Counted from the stretch's first letter, positions 1-8,451 are shown. The stretch: DNA of 30,741 bases from an uncultured Oscillospiraceae bacterium (GCA_947627085.1 CANQUO010000002.1:1-30741), one strand, 5' to 3'. Numbers and translations are program-made. Notes: generated from the letters alone by a model not told the origin.

Positions 1-371
1 ACCCGCAAACGTCACGGAGCAGAAATGCGTATATGCTTACGAATTGCAAACGCTATAAAAATCCGGGCATTTCTAAGCCTTTCCGCCCCTTTCCCCTCCA
101 AAACCAGCAGCTCGTTCCCGCTATCCCCTCCACTGTTTCCACCCGCATATTTCGTGCAGTGGGTCAGGTTGTGGGTCAGACGGAATTGCGGCACAAATAG
201 ACATGGACGATTCGGATAAGCTCCCAAAAGGGAGAGAAACTCAGCGATTTGATGGCTGCATAGTAACTCTGAGCGGAGGAAAAGTCAAGGCGTCAATATT
301 TTGGACGCAGTAGGCAAAATAAGCTTTTTTCTCTGCCATACTCTATCAAGCAAGATAGAACTCAACTACGG

Positions 372-416
372 CCCCTCAAATTCTGCGGGGGGACCCCCTG
401 CAATTTTTGGGAGGGG
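372..416. repeat. GC-rich extended inverted repeat
   Basis: The arms CCCCTC...GAGGGG enclose AAATT/AATTT and then TGCGGGGG/CCCCCTGCA, giving a nearly continuous stem with a very short loop. It lies about 60 bases beyond the end of the amidase gene. It could be a terminator-like structure or a member of a palindromic repeat family. It has a T-run only on the plus strand, inside the stem, so it is not a classic intrinsic terminator. Confidence 0.55.
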
Positions 417-450
417 AATGGTATTAACAATACGAAAAGGCAACAAATAT

Positions 451-478
451 AAAACCCCTCGCCAACGTGGGCACGTTG
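451..478 (-). terminator. possible terminator after the amidase gene
   Basis: On the minus strand, CAACGTG-CC-CACGTTG (7-bp perfect stem, 463-478) follows the amidase stop directly. It is followed by GAGGGGTTTTATATTTG. The stem is short and the T-run is displaced by GGCGAGGGG, so this is only a possible intrinsic terminator for the envelope operon. Confidence 0.3.
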
Positions 479-1285
479 CTACCCCGCCGCTTTCATCGCC
501 AGCACACCGTCCGCGATGGCCTGGGCGATGGTGGTTTGATAGTCTTCAGTTTGGAGCCTGGCGCGTTCGGCGGGATTGGACAGGAAGCCAATCTCCATGA
601 GCGCCGCGGGCATTGTGGTGTCCCGAATGACCTGGTAGTTGGCGTCCTTGACGTGGCGGGTTTTGACACCCAGCGCATTGGCCGCCGCCAATATGTACTC
701 CGCCAGGCGCTGCCCCTTGGTTCCGTTGTGGTAGTAGCCCTCAAAGCCGCTGACGGATGTATCCTCCGTGTAGGAGTTGCAGTGAATGCTGACGAACAGA
801 TCAGCGCCAACATTGTTGGCAATCCGGCACCGCTCGTCTAAGGACACGTCCGTATCGTCCTCCCGTGTCAGGATGACCGTCACACCCTCGGCCCTCAGCT
901 TTTCAGCGGCAAGCATAGTCACGGCAAGAGTGATGTCCTTTTCCAGCACACCGTCAAACTCACAGCCGGACTGGACACCGCCATGACCGGCGTCCAGCAC
1001 GACCACATATGCTTCGATGGCTTCCGTTGCGGGATTGCTCCACGCCGCTCCCCCGCCTGTATCCGTGAAATTCTCCCCATTTGGCTGGTCCTCGCCATTG
1101 CTTTTGGAGAAGATGTGCTCCCTGACATACAAAACGCCGCAGATTAGAAGTGCGACCAGCAGCACCGCCAGCAGGGCGAAAAGCACTTGCAAAGCATACG
1201 CCACCGCCAGCCTCACCCCGCGTTTTTTCCTTCGCTGTGGGAGCGGAGCGCCGGCCGCCTGCCTTTTTTTCACACCTCTGCCCAT
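479..1285 (-). CDS. membrane-anchored N-acetylmuramoyl-L-alanine amidase (Amidase_3)
   Basis: This enzyme should cleave the amide bond between N-acetylmuramic acid and L-alanine in peptidoglycan, outside the membrane. The protein has 268 residues: a basic N-terminus, one membrane helix (about 26-54), a short linker, and an Amidase_3 domain from about residue 92 to the end. The zinc and catalytic residues expected for the family are present: His101 in DAGHGG, Glu115, His168 in VSIHCNS and Glu231 in MEIGFLSN. The anchor RRKKRGVRLAVAYALQ is identical to that of the SGNH protein at 1758-2648. The gene is last in a minus-strand run and starts one base after the DUF4358 stop, so it is probably translationally coupled. 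No good ribosome site precedes the ATG. No SPOR or LysM wall-binding domain is seen. Confidence 0.93.
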   Translation of the reverse strand: MGRGVKKRQAAGAPLPQRRKKRGVRLAVAYALQVLFALLAVLLVALLICGVLYVREHIFSKSNGEDQPNGENFTDTGGGAAWSNPATEAIEAYVVVLDAGHGGVQSGCEFDGVLEKDITLAVTMLAAEKLRAEGVTVILTREDDTDVSLDERCRIANNVGADLFVSIHCNSYTEDTSVSGFEGYYHNGTKGQRLAEYILAAANALGVKTRHVKDANYQVIRDTTMPAALMEIGFLSNPAERARLQTEDYQTTIAQAIADGVLAMKAAG

Positions 1286-1286
1286 A

Positions 1287-1745
1287 TCACTTATGGAGGC
1301 TGTTCACAGCATCCGGCAGGGTGTCAGGGTCGCCAACAGCGAAAAGCACGGTGTACCCTATTCGGTCGATGACAGCCGCCTGTAAACGCGGAACAGCGGC
1401 GGGGCAGTAGGCCTTGGCATTCTCAATTTCACTTTCTACGACTTCCCGCAAAGCTTTCACCACGTTTTCCGCGGTTTCCGCGTCATCCAGGATAAGTACC
1501 GTTACCTCGTCATAGCTTGACGCTGTATTCGCTGCACGAAAGCTGACGCAGTCGACCACATCCTCGCTGTCCATTCCGTAGAGGGCGGAGGGAAAACCCT
1601 CTACCTTTACCATATCACCGTCAAAAACGCCGGCATCAAGGAGCGCTTGGGCGTCGCCTGTCGTGTACGGTTCCGTATTCTGCCCGCAGGAGGCGAGGAC
1701 GGGGATAAGCAGGGCAAACAGCATAAAGACTGATGTAATTTTCAT
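1287..1745 (-). CDS. DUF4358-type lipoprotein
   Basis: A 152-residue protein with a lipoprotein signal: a hydrophobic stretch followed by the lipobox LASC, with Cys20 as the lipidated residue, so it should sit on the outer face of the membrane. The rest is a small alpha/beta domain; the pattern DAETAENVVKAL followed by GYTVLFAVGD fits my recollection of DUF4358 proteins, whose function is unknown. It has a GAGAGG ribosome site and lies 12 bases after the SGNH gene and one base before the amidase gene. In other Clostridia, DUF4358 proteins tend to sit beside SGNH/DHHW or MBOAT acyl-transfer genes; that is recollection, and no MBOAT gene is present here. A role in wall or surface-polymer modification is inference from context. 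Confidence 0.75.
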   Translation of the reverse strand: MKITSVFMLFALLIPVLASCGQNTEPYTTGDAQALLDAGVFDGDMVKVEGFPSALYGMDSEDVVDCVSFRAANTASSYDEVTVLILDDAETAENVVKALREVVESEIENAKAYCPAAVPRLQAAVIDRIGYTVLFAVGDPDTLPDAVNSLHK

Positions 1746-1757
1746 TATTCAACCTCT

Positions 1758-2648
1758 CTATCTTTCGTTCCTGTTGTAAAAATACCGCTCCGGCTCCATC
1801 GTGTGCGTTCTCAGGTAGTCAGCCCATCTGGCATAACCGTCGGCGGAGAAGTGGACGCCGTCACGGGTAAACTCCTCCGGGAGCTGTCCCTCCGAGTCAC
1901 GCAAGCAGGAGGCTGTGTCCAGGAGGACAACGCGCTCTTTCCCAGCAATTTTAACGATGACCTGGTTGAACTTCTCCACATTAGCGGCGGTTTCATATTC
2001 TGGGAGGCCATTTTCGTATGCTTGTGCATCGTTGACGGGCGGGAGGGTCTCAAGGTAGATCACCGCCTCCGGCTGTGCTAAAATAATATCCTCAACCAAC
2101 TCCGACAAAGCCGATTCAAAGGAGCTTACGGGGTATCCAAGCTCGTTGATACCAAGCATCAGATAAACGGCGGCGTACCGTTTTGCCCTCACGGCCCCCA
2201 TAAGCGTGACGGCCTCGCCGCCCACATTAAAAACCCGGTAGTCGTCGCTGTCGGCGTTAAATACGCTCATCCCCCTGTGACAATAAAATGTCCCATGGTT
2301 AAGGCCGCTGAATAATTGGAACCCCTCTGTACGGGAATCGCCGAGAAATACCGCGTCGTCAAACCATCCGTCCGGGACGGCTGCGCTCTCCTCCAGGGGC
2401 GTCCCGAACTCGTAGGGCTCATAAGCCGCCGGCGGGATGTGGGGCGTGTCTGTGGGCGGCGGCGTGTCAACTGACGTCGTGTCCGTCGGCGCCGGCGCAG
2501 GCGGGGAAAGCCGCTCCCGAATGTAGAGTACGCCGCAGAACACCAGTATTGCGGCGGTCAGGACTGACAGCGATAATATGGCTTGCAGAGCATACGCCAC
2601 CGCCAGCCTCACTCCCCGCTTTTTTCTTCTTGGCGACACACGATCCAT
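1758..2648 (-). CDS. membrane-anchored SGNH/GDSL-family hydrolase
   Basis: The 296-residue protein has an N-terminal basic segment, one membrane helix (about 18-45), a Pro/Thr/Asp-rich linker (about 48-78) and an extracytoplasmic SGNH hydrolase domain. Block I is FLGDSRTEG with the nucleophile Ser105, block III is MLGINELG with Asn168, and block V is RDGVHFS with Asp263 and His266, so the catalytic set looks complete. SGNH enzymes remove or move acyl groups on sugars and lipids; the substrate is not predictable here. Its anchor segment is nearly the same as that of the amidase at 479-1285, without gaps over about 40 residues. The gene begins 16 bases after the permease stop. Confidence 0.88.
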   Translation of the reverse strand: MDRVSPRRKKRGVRLAVAYALQAILSLSVLTAAILVFCGVLYIRERLSPPAPAPTDTTSVDTPPPTDTPHIPPAAYEPYEFGTPLEESAAVPDGWFDDAVFLGDSRTEGFQLFSGLNHGTFYCHRGMSVFNADSDDYRVFNVGGEAVTLMGAVRAKRYAAVYLMLGINELGYPVSSFESALSELVEDIILAQPEAVIYLETLPPVNDAQAYENGLPEYETAANVEKFNQVIVKIAGKERVVLLDTASCLRDSEGQLPEEFTRDGVHFSADGYARWADYLRTHTMEPERYFYNRNER

Positions 2649-2664
2649 CTTCTATCTCCGCCCC

Positions 2665-4935
2665 TCACGTAAAGAACCAGGCGTATACAGGATATAACGA
2701 GAAGCTTTGGGCGGCTTTGAGGCCCAGCGCGGACAGGACGCAGGGGGCGGCCAGGAGCAGGAACGCGAGAAAAATTGTTTGGATATGGCTCCCGCGCCAG
2801 AAGGACAACAGCGCAACGGTCAGCGCCATAACCGCGCCGCAGAGCATCTGAAGCGTCAGCTTCGCTGTCCCCAGGGCCCCCGCCGGGACAAAAGTGGGCA
2901 GGCCCCGGTAAAGGGGGATCATCCGGGCCGGGGTGAAAAGGCCGTGTATGGGAAAGGCCCTGACCGTAGAGACGGCCCTGAATATGAACGGGACGGCAGC
3001 GAAGATTGCCCCGGCCAGGGCGCAGAGGGCAAGCTTTCGCCGCAGAACGCCCCTGCCTCCCGTTTTTGTGGCGCAGAGGACGCTCCACGCGCCGCTGGAA
3101 AACTCCATGGCTCCGGCGCCCGACAGGGCAAGGATAAGGCCCATGGTCAAGAGGAGGAAACCCGACAGCTCCGGCACGCCCAGCGCGCCCATCAGGTAGA
3201 GCCAGCCGGTGTCGTAAAGAAACGCGCCGCCATTTTTGACAAGCTCGTATTGATCCAGTACCCGCTCGAAGGCGGGGTAAAAGGCGGTGACGGCCTGCCA
3301 GTTGGCCTTCAGCGCATCGCCCACGTCCTCCGAAATCTCCCCGGAGGCCACGGCGGCATCGATCTGGCGAATCTCCTCAAATGCCTCGTCAAACCGGGCC
3401 GTCTCGGAGGCGATGAGCGCCTCCTTTTCCTCCGTCAGCTCCCCCTCCAGGCTCAGCATGACGCTCTGATAATATTGCTCCATGGAGGAGGGTGTGTAGG
3501 GTTTGGAAAGGCCTTGCGCGGCGATAAGACAGGTAAACGCCAGCAGGATAGCAAGGCCGTGATTGGTGATGAGGAGCTTGTACGCCTCATGCCGCGTGAG
3601 GGAGGCGTGGGGGCGGAAGGGCCACGGACGGGGGCGCAAGGCCCGCTCCGCCGTTAGCCCCACGGGACGCCGGTACAGGAAAAGGTCCAGGGCGATACCC
3701 ACAAGGGCTATGGCCAACCCAAGGCCCAGACTCAACGCCATGCGTGAGACAGGCTTCCCGCCCAGGTCCAGATTTAGATAGGCTCCGAAAATGCTCTCCG
3801 TCCGCAGGAGGGCAAAGAGATTGAGGTGCTTTGCGGGACTTGCCGCCGAGGCCGCCGGAACGAAGCGCCAAAGCGCGAAGCTGACCACCCACAGGGCCGC
3901 GCCTCCAAAGTACGGAACGGTCACACGGCCACTGACGATACAAAGGGCAGTGATCAGCGCAAAGGCCGCAAACAGCGTGAGGCTCTTTGCGGCCACGGAC
4001 AGGGCGTAGAACTCCAGGACGGTGAACTTGAGACTGCTCTCCCTATACGCGGCCACCGATTGAAGCCGGACCGATAAATCCCACCACCCGGCGGTAACGC
4101 CGGAAAAGAGGACGTTAACGGTGAAGAACACCGTCTCCGTCACAAAGCAGTAGACAAGCAGAGCCAGGAGCTTGGCGGCTATGGTGGGAACCACGCCACG
4201 CTTTGTGGCCTTGGTGACAGCCGCCAGTCCCTTTTGCTTCTCGTCGGACACAAGGCCGGTGACAAAGAGAAAGGACAGCGTGATCAAAAGTAGGTCAGAC
4301 CACAGATTCTGTGCCGGCGCGGTAACGGGCGCGGTGGGAACCCAGCTGACGCCCTGCGTCGTCATAGCGGCGTGGTCGGCGGCGCTTTTTCGGATGTTCC
4401 GGGTGGAAAAGTTGTCCTCGTTTTGGGCGTCTCCGAAGATGGAGATGCCGCCCAGAAGATTTTCCCGCTCCTGAATCTCCTGAAGATACGCTTCAAAGCC
4501 GTAGACCTTGCTCTCCTCACCGTATATCCTGTCGATGAACGCCTTTTCCGCCGCCAGAGAATCGGTATAGCGCAGGTAAGCCCCAGAGGTATAGAGGTCG
4601 TAGTATTTTTCAAAGACGCCGGGATTCTCCGCAAGCTCCTGCTCGGCGAACTGCTCCCCCATCCCGGAGGCGCGCAGGAGCAGGATGTTCTCTACAAACG
4701 ATACGCCGTCGACGGTCTCCCGGAGCTTACCCACATAGGCGTGCTTCTCCTCCTCGCTCATGCCGGAAATGTCGGTATAAAGCTTCTTGTAAGCCGTCAG
4801 CCCCGGCGCGGACGGGCCGCCAAGGCTTGAATACCACAGGATAAAGACATTGACTGTCAACAGCGCCAGCGCGGAGAGAACGAACGCCCTGCGCCGCCAC
4901 ACCTTGGAAAGCTCAAACAGCGCAAGACGGGCCAT
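2665..4935 (-). CDS. ABC-2-type transporter permease, double-length
   Basis: This is the membrane component for the ATPase encoded just upstream. At 756 residues it is about twice the usual ABC-2 permease size and reads as two fused halves. Each half starts with a short amphipathic segment and a membrane helix (about residues 15-36 and 457-475), followed by a large extracytoplasmic region and then a cluster of helices. In the first half the cluster is preceded by VSDEKQKGLAAVTKATKRG and in the second by a matching GAWSVLCATKTGGRG region, as in ABC-2 coupling loops. The ATG at 4935 is chosen because GGAGGGGGAGG lies directly before it; a longer frame would need TTG at 4953. It overlaps the ATPase gene by 23 bases. 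The substrate is unknown. Confidence 0.85.
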   Translation of the reverse strand: MARLALFELSKVWRRRAFVLSALALLTVNVFILWYSSLGGPSAPGLTAYKKLYTDISGMSEEEKHAYVGKLRETVDGVSFVENILLLRASGMGEQFAEQELAENPGVFEKYYDLYTSGAYLRYTDSLAAEKAFIDRIYGEESKVYGFEAYLQEIQERENLLGGISIFGDAQNEDNFSTRNIRKSAADHAAMTTQGVSWVPTAPVTAPAQNLWSDLLLITLSFLFVTGLVSDEKQKGLAAVTKATKRGVVPTIAAKLLALLVYCFVTETVFFTVNVLFSGVTAGWWDLSVRLQSVAAYRESSLKFTVLEFYALSVAAKSLTLFAAFALITALCIVSGRVTVPYFGGAALWVVSFALWRFVPAASAASPAKHLNLFALLRTESIFGAYLNLDLGGKPVSRMALSLGLGLAIALVGIALDLFLYRRPVGLTAERALRPRPWPFRPHASLTRHEAYKLLITNHGLAILLAFTCLIAAQGLSKPYTPSSMEQYYQSVMLSLEGELTEEKEALIASETARFDEAFEEIRQIDAAVASGEISEDVGDALKANWQAVTAFYPAFERVLDQYELVKNGGAFLYDTGWLYLMGALGVPELSGFLLLTMGLILALSGAGAMEFSSGAWSVLCATKTGGRGVLRRKLALCALAGAIFAAVPFIFRAVSTVRAFPIHGLFTPARMIPLYRGLPTFVPAGALGTAKLTLQMLCGAVMALTVALLSFWRGSHIQTIFLAFLLLAAPCVLSALGLKAAQSFSLYPVYAWFFT

Positions 4936-5653
4936 CCTCCCCCTCCTCTCCAAAGAGCCTCATATACACGTCCTCCAGGCTGGCCGCCCCGTGGATTTCG
5001 CAAAGCTCCTCCACCGACCCGCAGTCAACTATCTCACCGCTTTTGAGCAGTATGATCTCGTCCGCAATTGTCTCAATATCCGAGACCACGTGGGTGGAGA
5101 CGAGGACCGTGCGATTTTCCGAAAGCTCCGAAATGAGCTCCCTTATCCGTACCCGCTCCCGGGGGTCCAGCCCCGCCGTGGGCTCGTCCAAAATTATGAG
5201 CTTTGGGTCGCCGAGAATGGCCTGAGCGATGAGTAGCCGCTGTTTCATGCCGCCGGAATAGGTGCCGATGGGGCGTCCGGCCTCGGCGGTCATGTTGACG
5301 CGTTTGAGCACCCGCCCAATCTCCTCCGGCTGCTCCCGGCCCGGGATGCCCTTGAGGGTGGCCATGTAGCTCAAAAACCTCCGGCCTGAGAAGGCGTCGT
5401 ACATGCCCTGCTGTTGGGGGGCGTAGCCCAAAAGGGCCCGGTATTGGGCCCCAAGAGCGTCGATCTCCGTCCCGTTCCATAGCACCCTCCCGCCCGTGGG
5501 GCGCAGATTGCCGGTGATGATGTTCATAAGCGTTGATTTCCCCGCCCCGTTGGGACCCAAAAGCCCGTAGACGCCGACGTCCAGCTCCAGGAATATATCG
5601 GTCAGCGCCAGCTTGTCCCGGTAGCGTTTTGAGATGTCGTAAAGCTCCAGCAT
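4913..5653 (-). CDS. ABC transporter ATP-binding protein
   Basis: A 246-residue nucleotide-binding protein that should power the double permease encoded next. Motifs are complete: Walker A GPNGAGKS (33-40), a Q-loop near 80-82, signature SGGMKQR (133-139), Walker B LIILDEP (152-158) and the switch His188. Sequence style (LGYAPQQ, IDALGAQYRALLGY) is that of the BcrA/CcmA-type exporters that pair with ABC-2 permeases. The start is the ATG at 5653, which shares one base with the stop of the lipoprotein gene (TGATG); the reading frame continues upstream only as an out-of-context extension through the lipoprotein gene. Tight coupling on both sides makes a lipoprotein-ATPase-permease unit likely. 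Confidence 0.93.
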   Translation of the reverse strand: MLELYDISKRYRDKLALTDIFLELDVGVYGLLGPNGAGKSTLMNIITGNLRPTGGRVLWNGTEIDALGAQYRALLGYAPQQQGMYDAFSGRRFLSYMATLKGIPGREQPEEIGRVLKRVNMTAEAGRPIGTYSGGMKQRLLIAQAILGDPKLIILDEPTAGLDPRERVRIRELISELSENRTVLVSTHVVSDIETIADEIILLKSGEIVDCGSVEELCEIHGAASLEDVYMRLFGEEGEDGPSCAV

Positions 5654-7047
5654 CACATCCCCGCCTCCACCATCTCGACAGTCGCGTAATTGGCCCGTCC
5701 GGCAAAGAGATCTGAGAGGCTTATCAGCGCGTAGCGGTAACCCCCGACGGTAAAGGAGCCGTCCGCGCGCTTTGTGGCGTCGGTGTCGTAAATGACCAGA
5801 GCCCGATCGCCCGCCTCGGCGACAATTTGAATGTGCGACCCGGTGGTCTTGTCCTTCAGAGAGCACCGGCTGACGCTCCCGCCGGCGGGGTCGATGAAAT
5901 AGAAGCCGTCCTCGTACTCCCATGTGTAGGGCCTGCCGCCCACGACGCCCCAAAGCTTGTCATGGGCGGTCTCGCACAGGACCCGCTCTTGGCCGTCGGT
6001 GATGGAGACAGCCAGAATTTCCCCTCCCCCATCAACAGAGTAATAGAGCGTCTCCCCGTCAAGCGCCCAGCTTCGGGATTTCGGATACTTCACCCGGTAG
6101 AACTCCCGGAGCGCGCCCGTATCCACATCAAGCGCGGCGAAAACATCGCAGGCGTTGTCATAGATGTTGCGGTCATTTTTTATCTCCTGACCGGTCACCG
6201 CCCGTCCAAAGTCAATGCCGCTGAGTATGAGCTCCCGGCCATGCGCCCCCGCCGGGGTCCAGTCCACATTGTCGCCGAAGTCCATGGTGCAGACCGTGGA
6301 CAGCTTCCCGGCGACCAAATCCAGCCGGACAAGTTTCCTGTCGGTGGCGGTGAAATAGGTGCTTTCGCCGCCTGACTCCGTGGACACCTTCTTCGTGATG
6401 AAGTAAAGCCCTCCGCCGTCCCCGGCGGCAAAGCCCTCCACGGTGAGATTGGCGTCAAAGGTATATTTTTTTGCCCTGCCCGTGCCGTCGGCGTTTATCT
6501 GATAAAGCTCCGCCCGTCCGCCCTGAGTGGAGGTCCCGCCGGAGGAGCCCATCACAACTACGCCCTCCTGGTCGGGCTGGCTTACGAGTATATAGAGCTT
6601 CCCGCCCATAGTGAATAGCGACATCCCATCGCGGCGAAAGTCATCCGTGGGAAATACCGATGTGCAGTCGGCGGTGTTATGGGCGCAGGAGGGGTCGCTG
6701 CAAAGATAGACCTCCTGACGGAAGGCGTAGTCAATATACATGAGGTGCTGTCCGTTCCGGCCGTCGGTAAGCCGTCCGGCCCCCAGCGTCATGTAGTAAA
6801 AGCCGCTCTCCGTGCCGCACCCCACAAAGGTCCTCCCCTCCCCCGCGAGCATGGTCAGCGCCGCCTGCTCCTCATTGCCGGTGCCGTCCTCCGGTAGCTC
6901 CGTTTCCTTGGGCGGCTCCGTCTCTTGAGGTAACTTCGCATCTTGGGGAGTCCCGGTGTCCGCGGGCTTTTCCGCCTCCGCCCCACAGCCTGTGAGCACG
7001 GAGATCAGCATACATACAACGGCAAACATAACCACTTTAGATTTCAT
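5653..7047 (-). CDS. large lipoprotein of the ABC transporter operon
   Basis: A 464-residue exported protein with a lipoprotein signal peptide ending in LTGC (Cys21), then a Pro/Glu/Thr-rich linker (about 30-60), then a beta-rich region with repeated YY/YF-strand patterns that suggests a propeller-like fold. A Cys/His cluster, C-x4-C-x-H-x4-C, lies at residues 116-128 (CSDPSCAHNTADC). I recall similar lipoproteins beside ABC-2 exporters in Clostridia, but no defined function. The ATG at 7047 is chosen because AAAGGAGC lies seven bases before it; a GTG 18 bases upstream lacks such a site. It is the first gene of the envelope operon, and direct repeats lie upstream (7089-7110). It could sense or bind the exported substrate; that is inference. 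Confidence 0.75.
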   Translation of the reverse strand: MKSKVVMFAVVCMLISVLTGCGAEAEKPADTGTPQDAKLPQETEPPKETELPEDGTGNEEQAALTMLAGEGRTFVGCGTESGFYYMTLGAGRLTDGRNGQHLMYIDYAFRQEVYLCSDPSCAHNTADCTSVFPTDDFRRDGMSLFTMGGKLYILVSQPDQEGVVVMGSSGGTSTQGGRAELYQINADGTGRAKKYTFDANLTVEGFAAGDGGGLYFITKKVSTESGGESTYFTATDRKLVRLDLVAGKLSTVCTMDFGDNVDWTPAGAHGRELILSGIDFGRAVTGQEIKNDRNIYDNACDVFAALDVDTGALREFYRVKYPKSRSWALDGETLYYSVDGGGEILAVSITDGQERVLCETAHDKLWGVVGGRPYTWEYEDGFYFIDPAGGSVSRCSLKDKTTGSHIQIVAEAGDRALVIYDTDATKRADGSFTVGGYRYALISLSDLFAGRANYATVEMVEAGM

Positions 7048-7088
7048 CACGATTGCTCCTTTCACGCGGTTTGCCGTAATGGTAAAAC

Positions 7089-7110
7089 GGAAAGGTCAAA
7101 AAAGGGACAA
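7089..7110 (-). promoter_or_regulatory. candidate response-regulator operator before the lipoprotein operon
   Basis: Read on the minus strand, TTGTCCCTTTT and TTGACCTTTCC are adjacent with an 11-base period. The same arrangement, TTGACTTTTTC then TTGACTTTTC, lies before the response regulator gene at 9150-9170. OmpR/PhoB-type regulators bind direct repeats of this period. I do not see a good -10 box here. The link to the neighbouring regulator is inference. Confidence 0.4.
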
Positions 7111-7116
7111 GACCGC

Positions 7117-7148
7117 AAAAAATACCGCCCACTTTTTTGTGAGCGGCA
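7117..7148 (-). terminator. intrinsic terminator after the sensor kinase gene
   Basis: On the minus strand, TGCCGCTCAC-(A)6-GTGGGCGGTA forms a 10-bp stem with two G-T pairs, followed by TTTTTT. It sits 8 bases beyond the kinase stop and separates the regulator pair from the lipoprotein-ABC run, so the two probably form separate transcripts. Confidence 0.7.
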
Positions 7149-7155
7149 TTTTGTA

Positions 7156-8451
7156 CTATATTCTCTTGACAGCCACCGTGATCTCTGCCACGGCCCCGCC
7201 CTCCGGGCGGTTCATAATTTTCAGTCCTCCTCCGTGGAGCTCACAGAGAATCTTGCTCGTGGCAAGACCCAGCCCCATATGTCCGCCGGAGGCGTCCTCG
7301 GAGTAGTAGAGGCTTGACTTCTTTTTCAGCATTTCCTGAGAAAAGCCGGGGCCGTCGTCGGTAATTCTGGCAAGAAGCGTCTCTCTGTGGAGCTCAAACC
7401 CAAGCTCGATTCGGTTTTGGGCGTATCTCACGGCGTTGGAAAAGACGTTTTCCAAGACCCGGTAGAATATCTCCCGGTCCAGCTCAATACGGCAGTAAGG
7501 CACGTCAAACGACGCGCTCACGGCAATGTCCCGCGCCTCGGCCAGAACGCCCACGCCCTCCGCCGCCTCCCTGAGAAAGTCCGGCAGCGCCGCCTCGGTC
7601 ATGGTTATCTCCGTGTCCTCGATGGCGGACAAATCCCGGATATAGTCGGTGTACCGCTCCATGCGTTTGGCGGTGACGGCCAGACTCTCCAGCGCATCGT
7701 CCAGCTTGTCCCCCGTCAGCTCCCCGGCGGGTGCCAGGGCGCGCAAATGCTCCAGAGTCCCCTCCATGATGGCCAAGGGGTTTCTCAAATCGTGGGCCAC
7801 CGACGCCTGCATGGTCCGCCGCTCCTCAATGGAGCGCCAGAGCCTCATATTGTTGTCATAGAGGGCGCGGCGCATCTTTTCAAAGGAGCCGCACAGCCAC
7901 CCCAGCTCATTATGGACGGAACACTCCACGGTGAAATCCAGATCCTGCTCGCTTATGTGCCTTGTGGCGTCGTCAAGGACAGCGATAGCCGGCGCCAACC
8001 GTTTCCGATAGAACCATATGGCGCAAAGTAGCGTCCCCGTGACGGCGTATGCCGCCGGCAGGACACCCATAGCCGCCCCGGCGGCGATATATGCCGCCTT
8101 TCGCCTAGGGCCGTTCGCCCCGATGCCGTGCTCTACGCTCTCAACGCGGAACGTCAGGTCCTCTATATCATACGCGCCCGCGAGAAGGACGCCATTCTTT
8201 TTTTCTTTGATAAAGTTGTAGCGTTGGGACCCACCGTCGATCTCACAGCGCATACTCCCGCGCTTTATCTCTCCGCCGGTCGTCGTCATCTCCATGTTGA
8301 GCATCACATAATTTGTATCCGGCACCAGCCACCTTTGTAGCCGCAGACAGCCCCACACCGTCAGCGCGGAGAGGGCGGACACAATGATAAGCGTCACCGT
8401 CACAGCGGCGAAAAACTCGCGCTTCAAGGACCGATCTCTCACTTTTTCCAT
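7156..8451 (-). CDS. two-component sensor histidine kinase
   Basis: The kinase should sense an envelope signal and phosphorylate the response regulator encoded just before it. Layout, numbered from the chosen start (431 residues): membrane helix about 14-36, an extracytoplasmic region of about 80 residues, a second helix about 120-147, a HAMP-like linker, a HisKA domain with the phospho-acceptor His220 in SVAHDLRNP, and an ATPase domain with the N box ENVFSNAVRYAQN, G1 DDGPGFS and G2 GLGLATSKI. The start is uncertain: ATG at 8451 is used, but ATG at 8469, or a GTG at 8442 that overlaps the regulator's stop by four bases (GTGA), is also possible. The short sensor region resembles that of antibiotic-stress kinases linked to ABC exporters; the signal is unknown. 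Confidence 0.92.
   Translation of the reverse strand: MEKVRDRSLKREFFAAVTVTLIIVSALSALTVWGCLRLQRWLVPDTNYVMLNMEMTTTGGEIKRGSMRCEIDGGSQRYNFIKEKKNGVLLAGAYDIEDLTFRVESVEHGIGANGPRRKAAYIAAGAAMGVLPAAYAVTGTLLCAIWFYRKRLAPAIAVLDDATRHISEQDLDFTVECSVHNELGWLCGSFEKMRRALYDNNMRLWRSIEERRTMQASVAHDLRNPLAIMEGTLEHLRALAPAGELTGDKLDDALESLAVTAKRMERYTDYIRDLSAIEDTEITMTEAALPDFLREAAEGVGVLAEARDIAVSASFDVPYCRIELDREIFYRVLENVFSNAVRYAQNRIELGFELHRETLLARITDDGPGFSQEMLKKKSSLYYSEDASGGHMGLGLATSKILCELHGGGLKIMNRPEGGAVAEITVAVKRI

Larger units (their letters stand above)
1..478. other. non-coding stretch downstream of the amidase gene
   Basis: I see no convincing gene here. Short open frames exist on both strands but have no ribosome site and no recognisable protein character. 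The words GTGGGTCAG at 160-168 and 174-182 occur as a near-direct repeat, and a similar word, GTGGGTCA, occurs just downstream of the integrase gene near 11068. The stretch also contains a GC-rich inverted repeat (372-416) and a small hairpin behind the amidase stop, listed separately. Confidence 0.5.

Noticed and set aside
12..227. Short open frames at the left edge, including one ending VGQTELRHK that could be a decayed integrase tail
   Set aside because: The only hint is the GTGGGTCAG word; no catalytic residues, ribosome site or family pattern support a gene.
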